23,712 nt of DNA. It comes from Zygnema cylindricum (taxonomy: Eukaryota > Streptophyta > Zygnematophyceae > Zygnematales > Zygnemataceae). The notes below the pieces were generated by a model. That model made no database searches. It was not told the origin of the DNA and worked only from the letters and a program-made list of their open reading frames with translations. Position 1 is the stretch's first letter, and each line of letters starts with the position of its first letter. Shown in pieces: positions 7,637 to 16,154 of this stretch. The stretch spans positions 80,001 through 103,712 of the forward strand of contig JBBHKE010000130.1 in NCBI GenBank assembly GCA_037447655.1, read 5' to 3'. A program made the translations under genes and the position numbers.

Positions 7637-10600
7637 GTACACTGTAAAACATGACGTCAGTAATAGGAGCTACATTCGGCCGTACAAAAGGTACACCGTG
7701 TATCGCTAATAGTGTTGATAAATTTTTCGCCACTTAAAACATCTTTTCTCCGTACACACTTGTCGGATTTACAATTTGAGACCGCCAATCGGAAGCTGAG
7801 AATCTTACCTTTCAATCGCAACCGTCAGATATATAATCCGACAAGTGTGTACGGAGAAAAGATGTTTTATGAGACGAATAAAACATTAACACTAAGAGGG
7901 ATTCGCGGTGTATTATGGAAATGAAGTATTAGTGTAGAATGAAATTCAAATTAAAAAAAACACAGACATCATTTGACCCAGGATTTATATCAGGATAAAA
8001 ACCGATATAAAAAATCCTTATATTATCTCCTTTATATTAACTAATATAAACTAAAAGGAATATTTTTATTTTTTTTAGGTTAAATATTTAATCCTTTATA
8101 ACTTCCTTACCTTATGGATATTATAATATTTCATTTAAGGTAATCCCTGACTTAATATGGGAGTTTTATAAAAGATAAATATCTTAACCTGAAGTTATTA
8201 AGGTTTTTCTTTTCTAATTTTAGTGTAAATGAAGTATTAATGATAAGGAAATTTTAGTGTAAAGGAAATTTTAGGGTTAATGAAGTATTAGGGTTAAGGA
8301 CGCCGCGCAAGCAAGTCAACTGCTACAGTAGTGTAAAGGAGCTATTAGTATAAATGAATTAATTAGTGTAAATGCGTAATTAGAGTGGATAATACTTATT
8401 ATTCAGTACAGAGAGATGTGGCAGATTGTAGTTCTCTCCCTTAAACACTGTCATTGTCACACTTTTTATGATTTTTGGTCCAGAAAAGATGCGATAGAAT
8501 AAGTGCTATGAACACTAATAGCGGTGGGCAGGGTTGGAAGGAGGGTGGGGTAGGGTAGGAAGGATTGTCGGAATGTTTTCAGAATAGTAAAACTGGCACA
8601 TGTGTTCATATTGTGAGAATTACCTTTTTTTTTTTTTTTTTTTTCAATTTATATGTTTTGTAGAACCTTCAGAGGTTTATGAAGGAATGTGCATTGTTTC
8701 CATGTTTGTCTTCCAATCGTAATTGAAAAAGGGAGAAAGGTTATGTCTCTTTACTTGGTTTTGTCTCTTTTTTTTTTTTTTTTTTGGTTTTTTTTTTTTT
8801 TTTTTTTCTGGACGGAGTAGTTTTTTTTGCGAATAGGGTTAAACAATGTGACTGTCCATTGCCATAGTTTTTTTTTTTTTCTGACTTGTTTTTCAGAATT
8901 TTTGAACCCTTATTATGGAATAAATTGATAAGGGTTCAGAATAATTATGGTTCACACAGAATTTTGGCATTCTGAAATAAATTAGTAAGGGTTCAGAATT
9001 TTGGGATTTTTTATCATCTTTTTGTTGAACAAGCGATGCTGAGTTTCAGAGCTTAAGTTTTACATGCGAAAACATTTGGAAACACTATATATTGTAACCC
9101 TGTACAATATGCATACTATATAATAACACACACCCGTATATTAGTATATATGTATCCCATATATTAGTATGTATATTAGTATATACATACTAATATGCAT
9201 TATATATATTGTCAACTCGTACAGTATGCATACTATTTACTAAACTTTGCGTATAGTATGCATACAGTACCAAATAGTATGTGTACTGTATAGAGTGGCA
9301 ATATTTACTGTTTTGAATTATTTTTAATTCAAGCATATTTAACTTATCTTTCCGAGTAAGGGCAGCGCTCCTTGTAATGTTTTCACGACAGTGTAATATA
9401 TAGGAAAGACTTAAGAAATGGGGAAAAGTTAGAATCTACAGCAACAAGGTAGGGAATCAGAATCGGATTGAGATGTTGAGCTTGAATAAAAAACACATCT
9501 GCTTTCAGATTGCGGATTGAATTGAGCATTTTGTATTTTTTGTATCAACTTGAAGAAGTATATATATTTCTGGCACATGGTACTTTACTTAACAAAGGAC
9601 TATGGTAAGATCACTGGTTTTTTTCAAATTCTTGGTCAGTATCTGTAGTTATTCAAAACAAAAGGTTATATATAAAGATTTTCAGATTCTCGGTCAGTAT
9701 TTGGAGATTTTTCAAAACAAACGGTTCTATATCAAAAAAATTATGTAATATGTACAGATACGATTTTTTTTTTTGATACGATTTTACATAGCATGGAGCC
9801 AATTTCAACTTAGAATTGACATGGGACTTAGCCCTAAGTTTTTGCTTTTCTATAGAATTCTAACTTAAATAAAAGGGGGGTGGAAAATCAGGATAGATCG
9901 CCAAAATCGGAAACCTACATTTTGGAGATTAAATGTTAAATCTATGGATGCTTCGTTAGGTGGAGGGGATTCCACAGGTGGTGAGTATCCATAGATTTTG
10001 TAACTTTTTATTATTGTGATTATGGTTATGATTTTGTAAACTGTTTTTTTTTTGTGGTTATGATTTTGTGAACTGTTTAAGTGATTATAATCCTGTGCAA
10101 GGTGGCTCATTATGGACCACTTAAACAAATAGCGTTACTAGCACTAATTTATGATCTTGGGTCAAAAAAAAACAGCACTCTAATAGCGGTGGGCTGCTTA
10201 TTGTATAGGTTCGCCGTCAGTTTTTCCACGAATTGGAGTGAGGGACCCCTACAGGCGGCTTGGTTTGGGAAGAGATGCCTCCACAGAAGAGATTCAAGAG
10301 GCAAAAAATTATCTTTTGACAGAGTATGAAGGACATGAAAGGAGTCGTGAAGCAATTGAGGAGGCTTACGACAAAATTATTTCCGAGAAGTTCAAGCTGA
10401 GGAAGAAAACGAAGATCAACTTGAAGGTGGGTAAACGAGTGACGGCACTCTGGGGCTCGAATGATTTCGTTTCTTGGTGATAATAAATAAGGCCATAATG
10501 ATTTCACAGACACAGAAGATTTACTCTAAAGAGAGAAAAATGTGTAACGTGATTCTGTTTTTTAATTCCACACTTCAACCGTCCAATTTCTATGTCAAGT

Positions 10601-12567
10601 TTAAACGTGACGTCACTCTGACGTCACTGCGGCTGAGGGGACGATGGGACAATCAGTTTTTTATTTGCACACGTTTAATTGTCCAATTTCTATGTCAAGT
10701 TTAAACGTGAAGTCACTGCTGACGTCACTGGGGTTGAGGGTACGATGGTAAAAACAGGCTGATTTGAAGAAGCGAGTGGCAGAGTCGCCCCCCTGGATTC
10801 AAAACATTATTAATATGGTGGAGGTTCCAAAGGGGGCTGTTATTGTACAACGACTCGCGTTGTTTGTGTTGTTGGGAGTGTGGAGTGTTATGAACCCGGC
10901 CGAAGGGGGTCCAGCTTTTCAGGTGGGTTTTTGTGAACTAGCGACATGGGAAAAAAGCTTGTAAACGGTCAGAAAAAGGGAGAGAAGGAGAGGGAAAGGG
11001 CATTAGGAAAGCAAAACGTTTCTAGTGCAAGGAGTTCTGGTCATTTTGAACTGCTTTATGGGTCCAGTGGTGAGTTCTGAGGTTTTTGTCTGGTGCCCTG
11101 TTGTGTGAAATTATAGGACAAATTTAGAGCACGTGAATAAAATATGTGTTTCTGCACTTTTGCTCCTTTCTTCTGTCGTATGTAAAATGTAGAATATTCC
11201 AAACCATATCAATAACCTTCAACTCTCTTTTCCGTCCAATGTCAAATGTAGAAAGTTTGGAACAATATCAAAAATTCCCGACTCTTTATTTCGTCGTATG
11301 TGAAATTTAGAATATTCCAAATCACATGGATAACTCCGACTCTTTTTCTCTCAACTGTAAAATGTAGAAATCCAAACCATATCGATAACTGTCGACTCTT
11401 TTTTCTGCCGTATGTAAAATGCAGAAACTTCTAAACCTTATCGATAACTCTCGACTCTCTTTTTGGCTGTATGTAAAATGTAGAAAATTTGAAACCATGT
11501 TGACAACCCCCGACTTCTTTTTCTGTCGCATGTAAACTGTAAAAACTTTCAAACCATATCGATAACTCTCGACTTTTTTTTCTCTAATATGTGAATTGTG
11601 GATCCAAACCATATCAATAATCCCTAACCCTCTTCTCCGGTTTATGTCAATTGTAGAAGCATTCAAACCTTATCAATAACTCCCGACTCTTTTTTCTGTC
11701 GTGTAAAATGTAGAAACTTCCAAACCATATCGTTTGCTCTGGAATCTCCAGAATCTTTTTTCTGTCGTGTTCACGATGTAGAAACTGCCTATCTCTCGAC
11801 GCTTTTTTCTCTCATATGTGAAATGTAGATATTCCTAAGCCATATCGGTAACCCCCAACTCACTTTTCTGTCGTATGTCAATTGTAGAATTGCTCAAACC
11901 TTTTTGAATGACTCATGATTACTTTTTTTGTCGTATGTAAAATGTGGAAACTTCCAAACCATATCATTTACTCCGGAATCTACGGAATCTATTTCCTGTC
12001 GTATGTACAATGTAGAAACTTCCAAATATATCCATAACTCTCGACTATTTTTTCTGCTGTAATTTGGAATTGCAGGTGGCTGTCGCCCTCGCTACCTCGA
12101 TTTACTTCATCAACGATCGCGTAAAAAGCATTGGACGGGCCTTCTTTCTCGGGTAAAATCTTTAACCAGGGAATCAGTCAGAGGATTCGAAAGCTATTAT
12201 AAGAAAAGCATCATAATTCAATGATAAAAGAATGCGAAGAAGGTCACAATAATAACAATCCATCACCCACAAAATCACAGTCCTCATGTGCATGATGATT
12301 GGTTGTTGGAGCATACACATACTTGACGCTATGGAGAATTATTATAGCTTTTTTCGGTTATAATTCCTTCTTTACTAATAGGTGTCGTTTTTGTCTTTTT
12401 CTTTTACGGTGTTCAGTTTTCTAGCATTGGTGGTCGGATGGTTCCTCGGTTCCCTCGTGGTTCCTTTGATTCCCGAATTCTTACTTCCTCGATTTTGGAG
12501 TCTCGAGCTCGGGACAGCTCTCGTCTCATACGTATTTTTGTGGATTGCGACAACGTTTTTGAAATAA
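7470..12567 (+). CDS. CPP1: CPP1-type plastid J-like membrane protein, six exons, 284 aa
   Basis: Coding exons are 7470-7636, 9892-9980, 10221-10426, 10758-10922, 12076-12152 and 12417-12567. All introns are GT-AG, the phases are compatible and the reading frame ends at TAA 12565-12567. Residues 1 to about 75 are Ser/Ala/Arg-rich, typical of a plastid transit peptide. Residues 94 to about 150 form a J-like domain starting [17 protein letters not shown]. Where DnaJ proteins have HPD it reads YEGHERS, as in this family. Residues 155-284 carry SPPW, the AEGGPAFQ signature and three or four hydrophobic segments, ending [12 protein letters not shown]. In Arabidopsis, CPP1 (also called CDF1) is a plastid membrane holdase that stabilises protochlorophyllide oxidoreductase. 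Length fits the plant family (about 260 aa). No frameshift or stop is seen, so it appears intact. The first intron's 3' site has a weak pyrimidine tract and is the least certain junction. Confidence 0.92.
7693..7911. mobile_element. A-family MITE-like element, copy A3 (219 bp), in CPP1 intron 1
   Basis: The left end is ACACCGTGTATCGCTAATAG; the right end is ACTAAGAGGGATTCGCGGTGT-like. The inner arms are close inverted matches: CTCCGTACACACTTGTCGGA on the left and TCCGACAAGTGTGTACGGAG on the right. The loop motif ACCGCCAATCGG is at 7781-7792. It lies only ~57 bp after the exon 1 donor. Confidence 0.8.
7960..8260. other. AT-rich tract in CPP1 intron 1
   Basis: The tract is very AT-rich, with short mutual inverted matches such as AGGATTTATATC and GATATAAAAAATCCT near 7981-8019. 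It is followed by TAGTGTAAATGAAGTATTA-type short repeats (8220-8300). No coding signal is seen. Confidence 0.4.
8400..8528 (+). mobile_element. D-family repeat, copy D1
   Basis: It shares a core (GATGTGGCAGATTGTAGT, about 8414-8431) with 13530-13570 and, inverted, with about 22110-22145. Its right end, AACACTAATAGCGGTGGG (8511-8528), and the preceding TTTATGATTTTTGGTCCAGA recur at 10146-10193. The left boundary is unclear. It is non-coding. Confidence 0.55.
9161..9196. repeat. perfect 15-bp inverted repeat (AT-rich hairpin)
   Basis: ATATTAGTATGTATA (9161-9175) pairs with its reverse complement at 9182-9196 around a 6-nt loop. It sits in a wider tract (9090-9290) of recurring TATGCATACTAT and GTACAGTATGC motifs, within CPP1 intron 1. 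The AT richness makes a chance or slippage origin possible. Confidence 0.6.
9892..9980 (+). CDS. CPP1: CPP1 exon 2
   Basis: It completes Arg56 and encodes residues 57-85 plus one base of Val86, including [13 protein letters not shown], a linker of the type seen between transit peptide and J-like domain. The donor GTG|GTGAGT is near consensus. The start is set by phase 2 and by an in-frame TAA at 9866-9868 that limits any upstream extension. Confidence 0.75.
10023..10078. repeat. short tandem duplication in CPP1 intron 2
   Basis: GGTTATGATTTTGT(A/G)AACTGTTT occurs at 10023-10045 and 10056-10078, separated by a T run. Confidence 0.6.
10130..10193 (+). mobile_element. D-family right-end fragment in CPP1 intron 2
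   Basis: CACTCTAATAGCGGTGGG (10176-10193), preceded by TTTATGATCTTGGGTCAAAA, matches the right end of D1. It ends only 27 nt before exon 3, so the acceptor region of intron 2 is partly transposon-derived or immediately bordered by it. Confidence 0.5.
10221..10426 (+). CDS. CPP1: CPP1 exon 3 (J-like domain)
   Basis: It encodes the end of Val86 and residues 87-154, from [14 protein letters not shown] to KKTKINLK. This contains nearly the whole J-like domain with two predicted helices ([13 protein letters not shown] and [13 protein letters not shown]). The acceptor CCGTCAG and donor AAG|GTGGGT fit, in phase with exons 2 and 4. Confidence 0.92.
10556..10757 (+). repeat. 100-bp tandem duplication covering the 3' end of CPP1 intron 3
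   Basis: GTCCAATTTCTATGTCAAGT begins at 10581 and again at 10681, and similarity continues on both sides (CAGTTTTTTATTTGCACAC upstream, GAGGG(G/T)ACGATGG downstream). Copy 2 runs into the real acceptor AAAACAG at 10757. Copy 1 has ACAATCAG at the corresponding place. Both copies contain TGACGTCA palindromes or near-copies. Confidence 0.8.
10758..10922 (+). CDS. CPP1: CPP1 exon 4
   Basis: It encodes residues 155-209, starting [13 protein letters not shown] and ending [10 protein letters not shown], a highly conserved segment of plant CPP1. It includes the first hydrophobic segment ([14 protein letters not shown]). It is 55 whole codons; the donor is CAG|GTGGGT. Confidence 0.92.
11160..12075 (+). 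repeat. minisatellite of ~15 units (~47-69 bp, mostly ~59) filling CPP1 intron 4
   Basis: Units follow the pattern TTTTTTCTGTCGTATGTAAA, ATGTAGAAACTTCCAAACC, ATATCGATAACTCTCGACTC. Starts are near 11172, 11231, 11291, 11350, 11406, 11465, 11524, 11583, 11636, 11697, 11763, 11810, 11869, 11928 and 11997. The last partial unit (12055-12075) reads GCTGTAATTTGGAATTGCAG and is the functional 3' splice site of exon 5. Each unit pairs a pyrimidine tract with TGTAG, resembling an acceptor. A minus-strand open frame across 11322-11666 is a product of the repeat, not a gene. Confidence 0.85.
12076..12152 (+). CDS. CPP1: CPP1 exon 5
   Basis: It encodes residues 210-234 plus two bases of Gly235: [20 protein letters not shown] then RAFFL. 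It contains the second hydrophobic segment and the conserved loop before the third. The acceptor is TTGCAG and the donor GG|GTAAAA (phase 2). Confidence 0.9.
12417..12567 (+). CDS. CPP1: CPP1 exon 6 and stop
   Basis: It completes Gly235 and encodes residues 236-284: a membrane segment ([19 protein letters not shown]), [16 protein letters not shown] and ATTFLK, then TAA. The acceptor GGTGTTCAG follows a long pyrimidine tract. An open frame extends upstream to 12382, but phase and family alignment place the splice at 12417. Confidence 0.9.
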
Positions 12568-13180
12568 AGTCAATTGAGAGCGTAAAAAACGAAAGGGAGT
12601 CATTGAAAAGGAAGAGAGAAAATGCCCTGTGCTTTTTGTCCTTTTTGACACTTGTGAGACTGATACGTGGTAGAGCTCGACACTTTTCTTTGTTGTCGAT
12701 GTTGTTGTTATCGTTTTTTTTTTTTTTTTTTTACTAACATCGAGCATAGGAAACCGGTTGATTTAGTGTGCAGATATTCATAATCTATTAATTAATTGAG
12801 ATAACCTGGGTTTGCATTTTGGATTTGTCACTCCTTCAATCTCGGTCGTTCATCAACCGAGGGACTAAAAAAAAACTGGCAAAGCCTTTCTATGTGATTT
12901 AGTTAATGTACTTTCCTAATTGATTTATTCTAGCAAAGCTCGCGACATCAAAAGCCTTTCTATGGAATGAGTTATATTTGTTTTTGTTTGCATATTATTT
13001 GTTAGGTTTTATATTGTGTTTTTGTAGTCGGTTAATAGTTACAGGAGGTGATGTCTCGACGGTTAAAGTTCGTTTTTTGAAACTCTTAAGACTATTTTTA
13101 TCTCCTCTCTTTACTACTATGGAAAGTGCTGTTCTAATGTTATCCACACTATTATGGGTGAGAGGTCGAATATTGGTGGT
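12568..13180. other. CPP1 3' flank and intergenic DNA
   Basis: This presumably includes the 3' untranslated region. An AATAAA-like hexamer overlaps the stop (12562-12567), and a T run lies at about 12714-12732. AAAGCCTTTCTATG occurs twice (about 12890 and 12951). Short open frames show no recognisable domain. Confidence 0.35.
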
Positions 13181-13640
13181 ACACAACGAATGGCTATTAG
13201 TGGTAAGAAATATATAGTGTGGAGTTTTTTTAGGGTTATTGATTCTTTTTCGGGTCCAATTGACTTAGACTATTTTCAACAGTTTACCAAATAGTGCTAA
13301 GAAAAAACGATTGGTATCATAAACACTATTTTGTTGTTGCTACTAACTGTGTCCTACATTGTGATAATAATAATAGGGTAATTACATTTAAGTGGAGTTA
13401 TTGTTATTGGCCAGTAATTGCAGTAATCAGAAAAGGTGTTGTTTTGTATGAGAAGTACACCGTCCATCGTGATTATTGTAGAGGATCCATTAATGCTAAT
13501 GTGAAATTAGAATATGTAATACTAATTTAGTGCAAGGAGATGCGGCAGATTGTAGTCCACGTCATTGAATGGTGTTGCCAACACTACTTGGTGGTTTCCG
13601 ACCCCTAAAAGTATGATGGGACCAGTGTTTTAAACTCTAA
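13181..13640. mobile_element. decayed TIR-type repeats including D-family copy D2
   Basis: ACACAACGAATGGCTATTAG (13181) and ACACCGTCCATCGTGATTAT (13457) resemble degenerate left ends of the A/B/D terminal type. About 13530-13552 carries the D core (GATGCGGCAGATTGTAGTCC). Boundaries and pairing are not resolvable by eye. Confidence 0.4.
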
Positions 13641-13721
13641 TGACGACGGTCAGTGTAGTTCTTGAGCAGTTACTGCACTGACCATACAGATGATTGTTCT
13701 TATCACCTGTGGTTATTGGTT

Positions 13722-13842
13722 ATTATTATTACTATTATTATTATTATTATTATTACTGTTGTTATTATTGTTATCATTATACTTTTATATGAATATTATT
13801 TTTACTATTGTTGTTGTTATTACTATTATTATTGGCCAATGA
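13722..13842. repeat. imperfect TTA/ATT microsatellite
   Basis: This is a run of TTATTATTA with ACTGTTGTT-type interruptions. Open frames across it encode low-complexity Ile/Tyr stretches and are not genes. Confidence 0.85.
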
Positions 13843-14016
13843 ATGCAGTAATCATACAAAATTTTGCCTTTTTTTAATCTGTACCGCTCTGTGGTTGCTA
13901 AAGTATTAAGTTGTCATTGGAGAATGGGCCAAAAGCCATCAATGCTTTCAAACAAATGTCGTCCTTTTTCACCTAACTGCCGCTACAAAGTCAACAATGG
14001 ATGTGCTCGAAAAACT

Positions 14017-14235
14017 ACGCCGCTAATCGTTATTAGTGTTAAAGTTTTTTTCGCGACTTAAAATATATTTTCTCTGTGCACACTTGTCGGATTGTCTATT
14101 GGAGACCGCCAATAGGAAGGTGAGAATCTTGCCTTCCAAAAACAACCATCGAATTGACAGTCCGACAAGAATGTACGGAGAAAAGATGGTTTAAGTGGCG
14201 AAAAAAAAATTAACACCAATAACGACAAGCGGTGT
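14017..14235. mobile_element. A-family MITE-like element, copy A4 (219 bp)
   Basis: The left end is ACGCCGCTAATCGTTATTAG; the right end is CAATAACGACAAGCGGTGT. Inner arms match (GCACACTTGTCGGA and TCCGACAAGAATGTACGGAG). The loop motif is ACCGCCAATAGG (14105-14116). It is the most diverged full-length A copy here but keeps the length. Confidence 0.75.
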
Positions 14236-14300
14236 AGTTTCCCTAAAACGCTCGTTCGTGACCAGAATGCACACATATGTTCATAACTGACAATGGTAAG

Positions 14301-14476
14301 GACGCAAGGAAGATAACACGCGAGGAAAGATAACATGCAAGGAAAGATAATACGTGAGGAAAGATAACACGCTTGCGAGGAAAGATAACACGCTCGCGAG
14401 GAAAGATAACACGCGAGGAAAGATAACATGCAAGGAAAGATAACAGGCGAGGAAAGATAACAGGACGCAAGGAAAC
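14301..14476. repeat. short minisatellite, ~9 copies of a 16-20-bp unit
   Basis: The core GGAAAGATAAC is followed by variable ACGCGA, ATGCAA, AGGCGA or ACGCTCGCGA. The array is bounded by GACGCAAGGAA on both sides (about 14301-14311 and 14464-14474). Minus-strand frames here (repeats of YLSS and VIFPR type) come from the array and are not genes. Confidence 0.85.
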
Positions 14477-15328
14477 ACAACCATGATAGTGATTCACTGT
14501 GAACCTGCTTCGGCAAGGCTACTTTTAACAAGTAAAACTAATGATAAAATGGCAGGTTGTAAAAATTGATGGTTCTTTTAGTATTTTATAGGTCTAAAAT
14601 AAAGTGCAGAAAAAGAAGCCGAGGCAGTGTGTCTCTAACTTCTCTCTCCAACTCTCACACTTGTTGCAGTCACTGAGAAGTTGGAGAGGAAGCTAGTGCC
14701 ATGGCTGCCTATGCTATCCAGAGATTTACAGGGTAGTAAAGTAGTTGATTTACTAAAAAGAAAGCTGTCGCTTAGAGGATTCGATCTTGGTACCTAAGGA
14801 CAATTACTGCCGCCGGTAGCCTCGTCCATTTAGTCTAGGATTAGTAATAGTAGAGTGTAATGGATATATAAACGTTAACATATAGGCTAATTCATTTAAC
14901 GGCAACTATATACGGGATACATAGAGTCAGTTAAGAAAAGTACGGATTACGAGTACGAAGAATAAATAAGTACCGCGCATTTGTTTCAATAGCGAAAAAA
15001 ATACATCGCAACTATTTATGACGGCTACGATTGAAATCGACATTCAATCGGACGGCCGGAGAGAATGCCGAGATCGCGGAAGAAGATTTCGACGGTTTAT
15101 GGTCGCCACCACATCGGATGACACGTGGCACCACGACATTGGATTCCGACATCTCCAGGGATTACGGAAACGAATCCAAAAAAGACACGTGTCGACATTT
15201 TGGTCATGTCGTACAATGTTCGTACATAAAGTACACCGGCAGCTGTACCTTTCTGTACGGAACAGTAATATGATTAGTGCCGTACGTCAGTAGATAGAGT
15301 TTGTGAGAGAGATAGGACTTAGAAAAAT
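14477..15328. other. unassigned intergenic DNA with two G-box sites
   Basis: No gene is recognised. An imperfect hairpin of CTTCTCTCTCCAAC against GTTGGAGAGGAAG lies near 14640-14692, followed by ATGGCTGCC at 14701 with a 12-codon frame ending in TAG. CACGTGGC (15122-15129) and the palindrome GACACGTGTC (15184-15193) are bZIP-type sites. 15200-15290 is rich in GTAC. Confidence 0.35.
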
Positions 15329-15924
15329 TTGGTAGATAGGACCCTCTCTCCCAGAGAGCTTTTGTACAAAAGGTCAGCTTTGACCCTCCATAACATACTA
15401 CACAGGGGAGCAAATTCAGAGATTCTTTTTGCTATCGACTCAGGGGAGTCTTGCCTTCACAGGGGTGAAGGTGGTCAGAGTTTTTGTTTGCCAAGGTGGC
15501 AGTTATTCGTGCTGAAAGACAAAGGGGTCAGGGTTATCCTAGAGGCTTCGTGTGAGCTGCCTACTCTGAGGTCCTATGGAGGTCTCAGAGTTGCACAGGT
15601 ATGATGAAAAACTTGGTTGTATACAAGTTCAGTATACATGGACTAAGCCTGCAAAATTTCACTACAAATAGACAAGTACACTCAGAGATATTTGCTGCCA
15701 AAAACACAGAAAAATCATCGAATGTGTTGCAATCAAGTGGAATTTACGAGTCTTGTACTCTTATCAGTTATCTGATCGCTAGGAGTTTCTTAAATCCTAT
15801 TACTTATATACAAGGAGAGAAAAGAACTTTGCCGATAGACTTTGCGGCCAAATGTCAACTAACGTTAGTTTACCCTTATCGGATGGTGTTACACCAATTA
15901 TTGGTCCATTTAGGGTACAAATAA
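15329..15924 (+). other. two overlapping unrecognised open frames
   Basis: A frame at 15329-15604 (91 codons) ends in GTTGCACAG|GTATGATG, which could be a splice donor. A second frame at 15601-15924 (107 codons) overlaps it by a few bases in another phase. I recognise no domain in either. The first lies downstream of the two G-box sites at 15122 and 15184 and could be an exon of an unidentified gene. The second has the look of non-coding DNA. Both remain unsupported. Confidence 0.2.
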
Positions 15925-16154
15925 ATAGCGTCTATCAATATCTAAAAGTGGCAGGATAAATTAAAAAGCACGATGGTAAACCATCTGAGTCCGGGGGTAC
16001 AAAAGGTGTGGCATGGCCAAAACCGAAAAACTACCAAGACAATAAAAACCAAGGAGAGCGACGGGAACAAAACAACAAAAAAGGAAACGACAACAAGGCA
16101 AATAAAAGCACCCAAACCCCAAAAGGAAAAACACGGCAACTCATAAAACCAGAA

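Larger units (their letters stand above)
7637..9891 (+). other. CPP1 intron 1 (2255 bp), repeat-filled
   Basis: It contains element A3 (7693-7911), an AT-rich tract (7960-8260), a D-family copy ending at 8528, several T runs (about 8628-8644, 8770-8807, 8869-8880), a 10-bp inverted repeat GAACCCTTAT (8904-8913/8928-8937) and a palindrome at 9161-9196. No additional exon is needed to keep the frame. Confidence 0.7.

Noticed and set aside
7349-7733. Open frames overlapping CPP1 exon 1 on both strands
   Set aside because: They are shadows of the GC-rich transit-peptide exon and its leader; the 7470 frame is the one that splices into the CPP1 sequence.
11322-11666. 114-codon minus-strand open frame with repeated SYRYGL-like peptides
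   Set aside because: It lies wholly within the intronic minisatellite of CPP1; the peptide repeat mirrors the DNA repeat.
12978-13217. 79-codon hydrophobic frame that could be a small membrane protein
   Set aside because: It is AT-rich intergenic DNA with no domain, no splice context, and overlap with a decayed terminal repeat.
14058-14531. 157-codon minus-strand open frame with repeated CYLSS/FPCMLSFLA peptides
   Set aside because: It combines the A4 element and the GGAAAGATAAC minisatellite; overlapping frames in all phases are equally open.
14764-14815. A tRNA-like or primer-binding-site-like stretch (GGATTCGATCTTGGTACC)
   Set aside because: No cloverleaf can be drawn around it and no long terminal repeats flank it.
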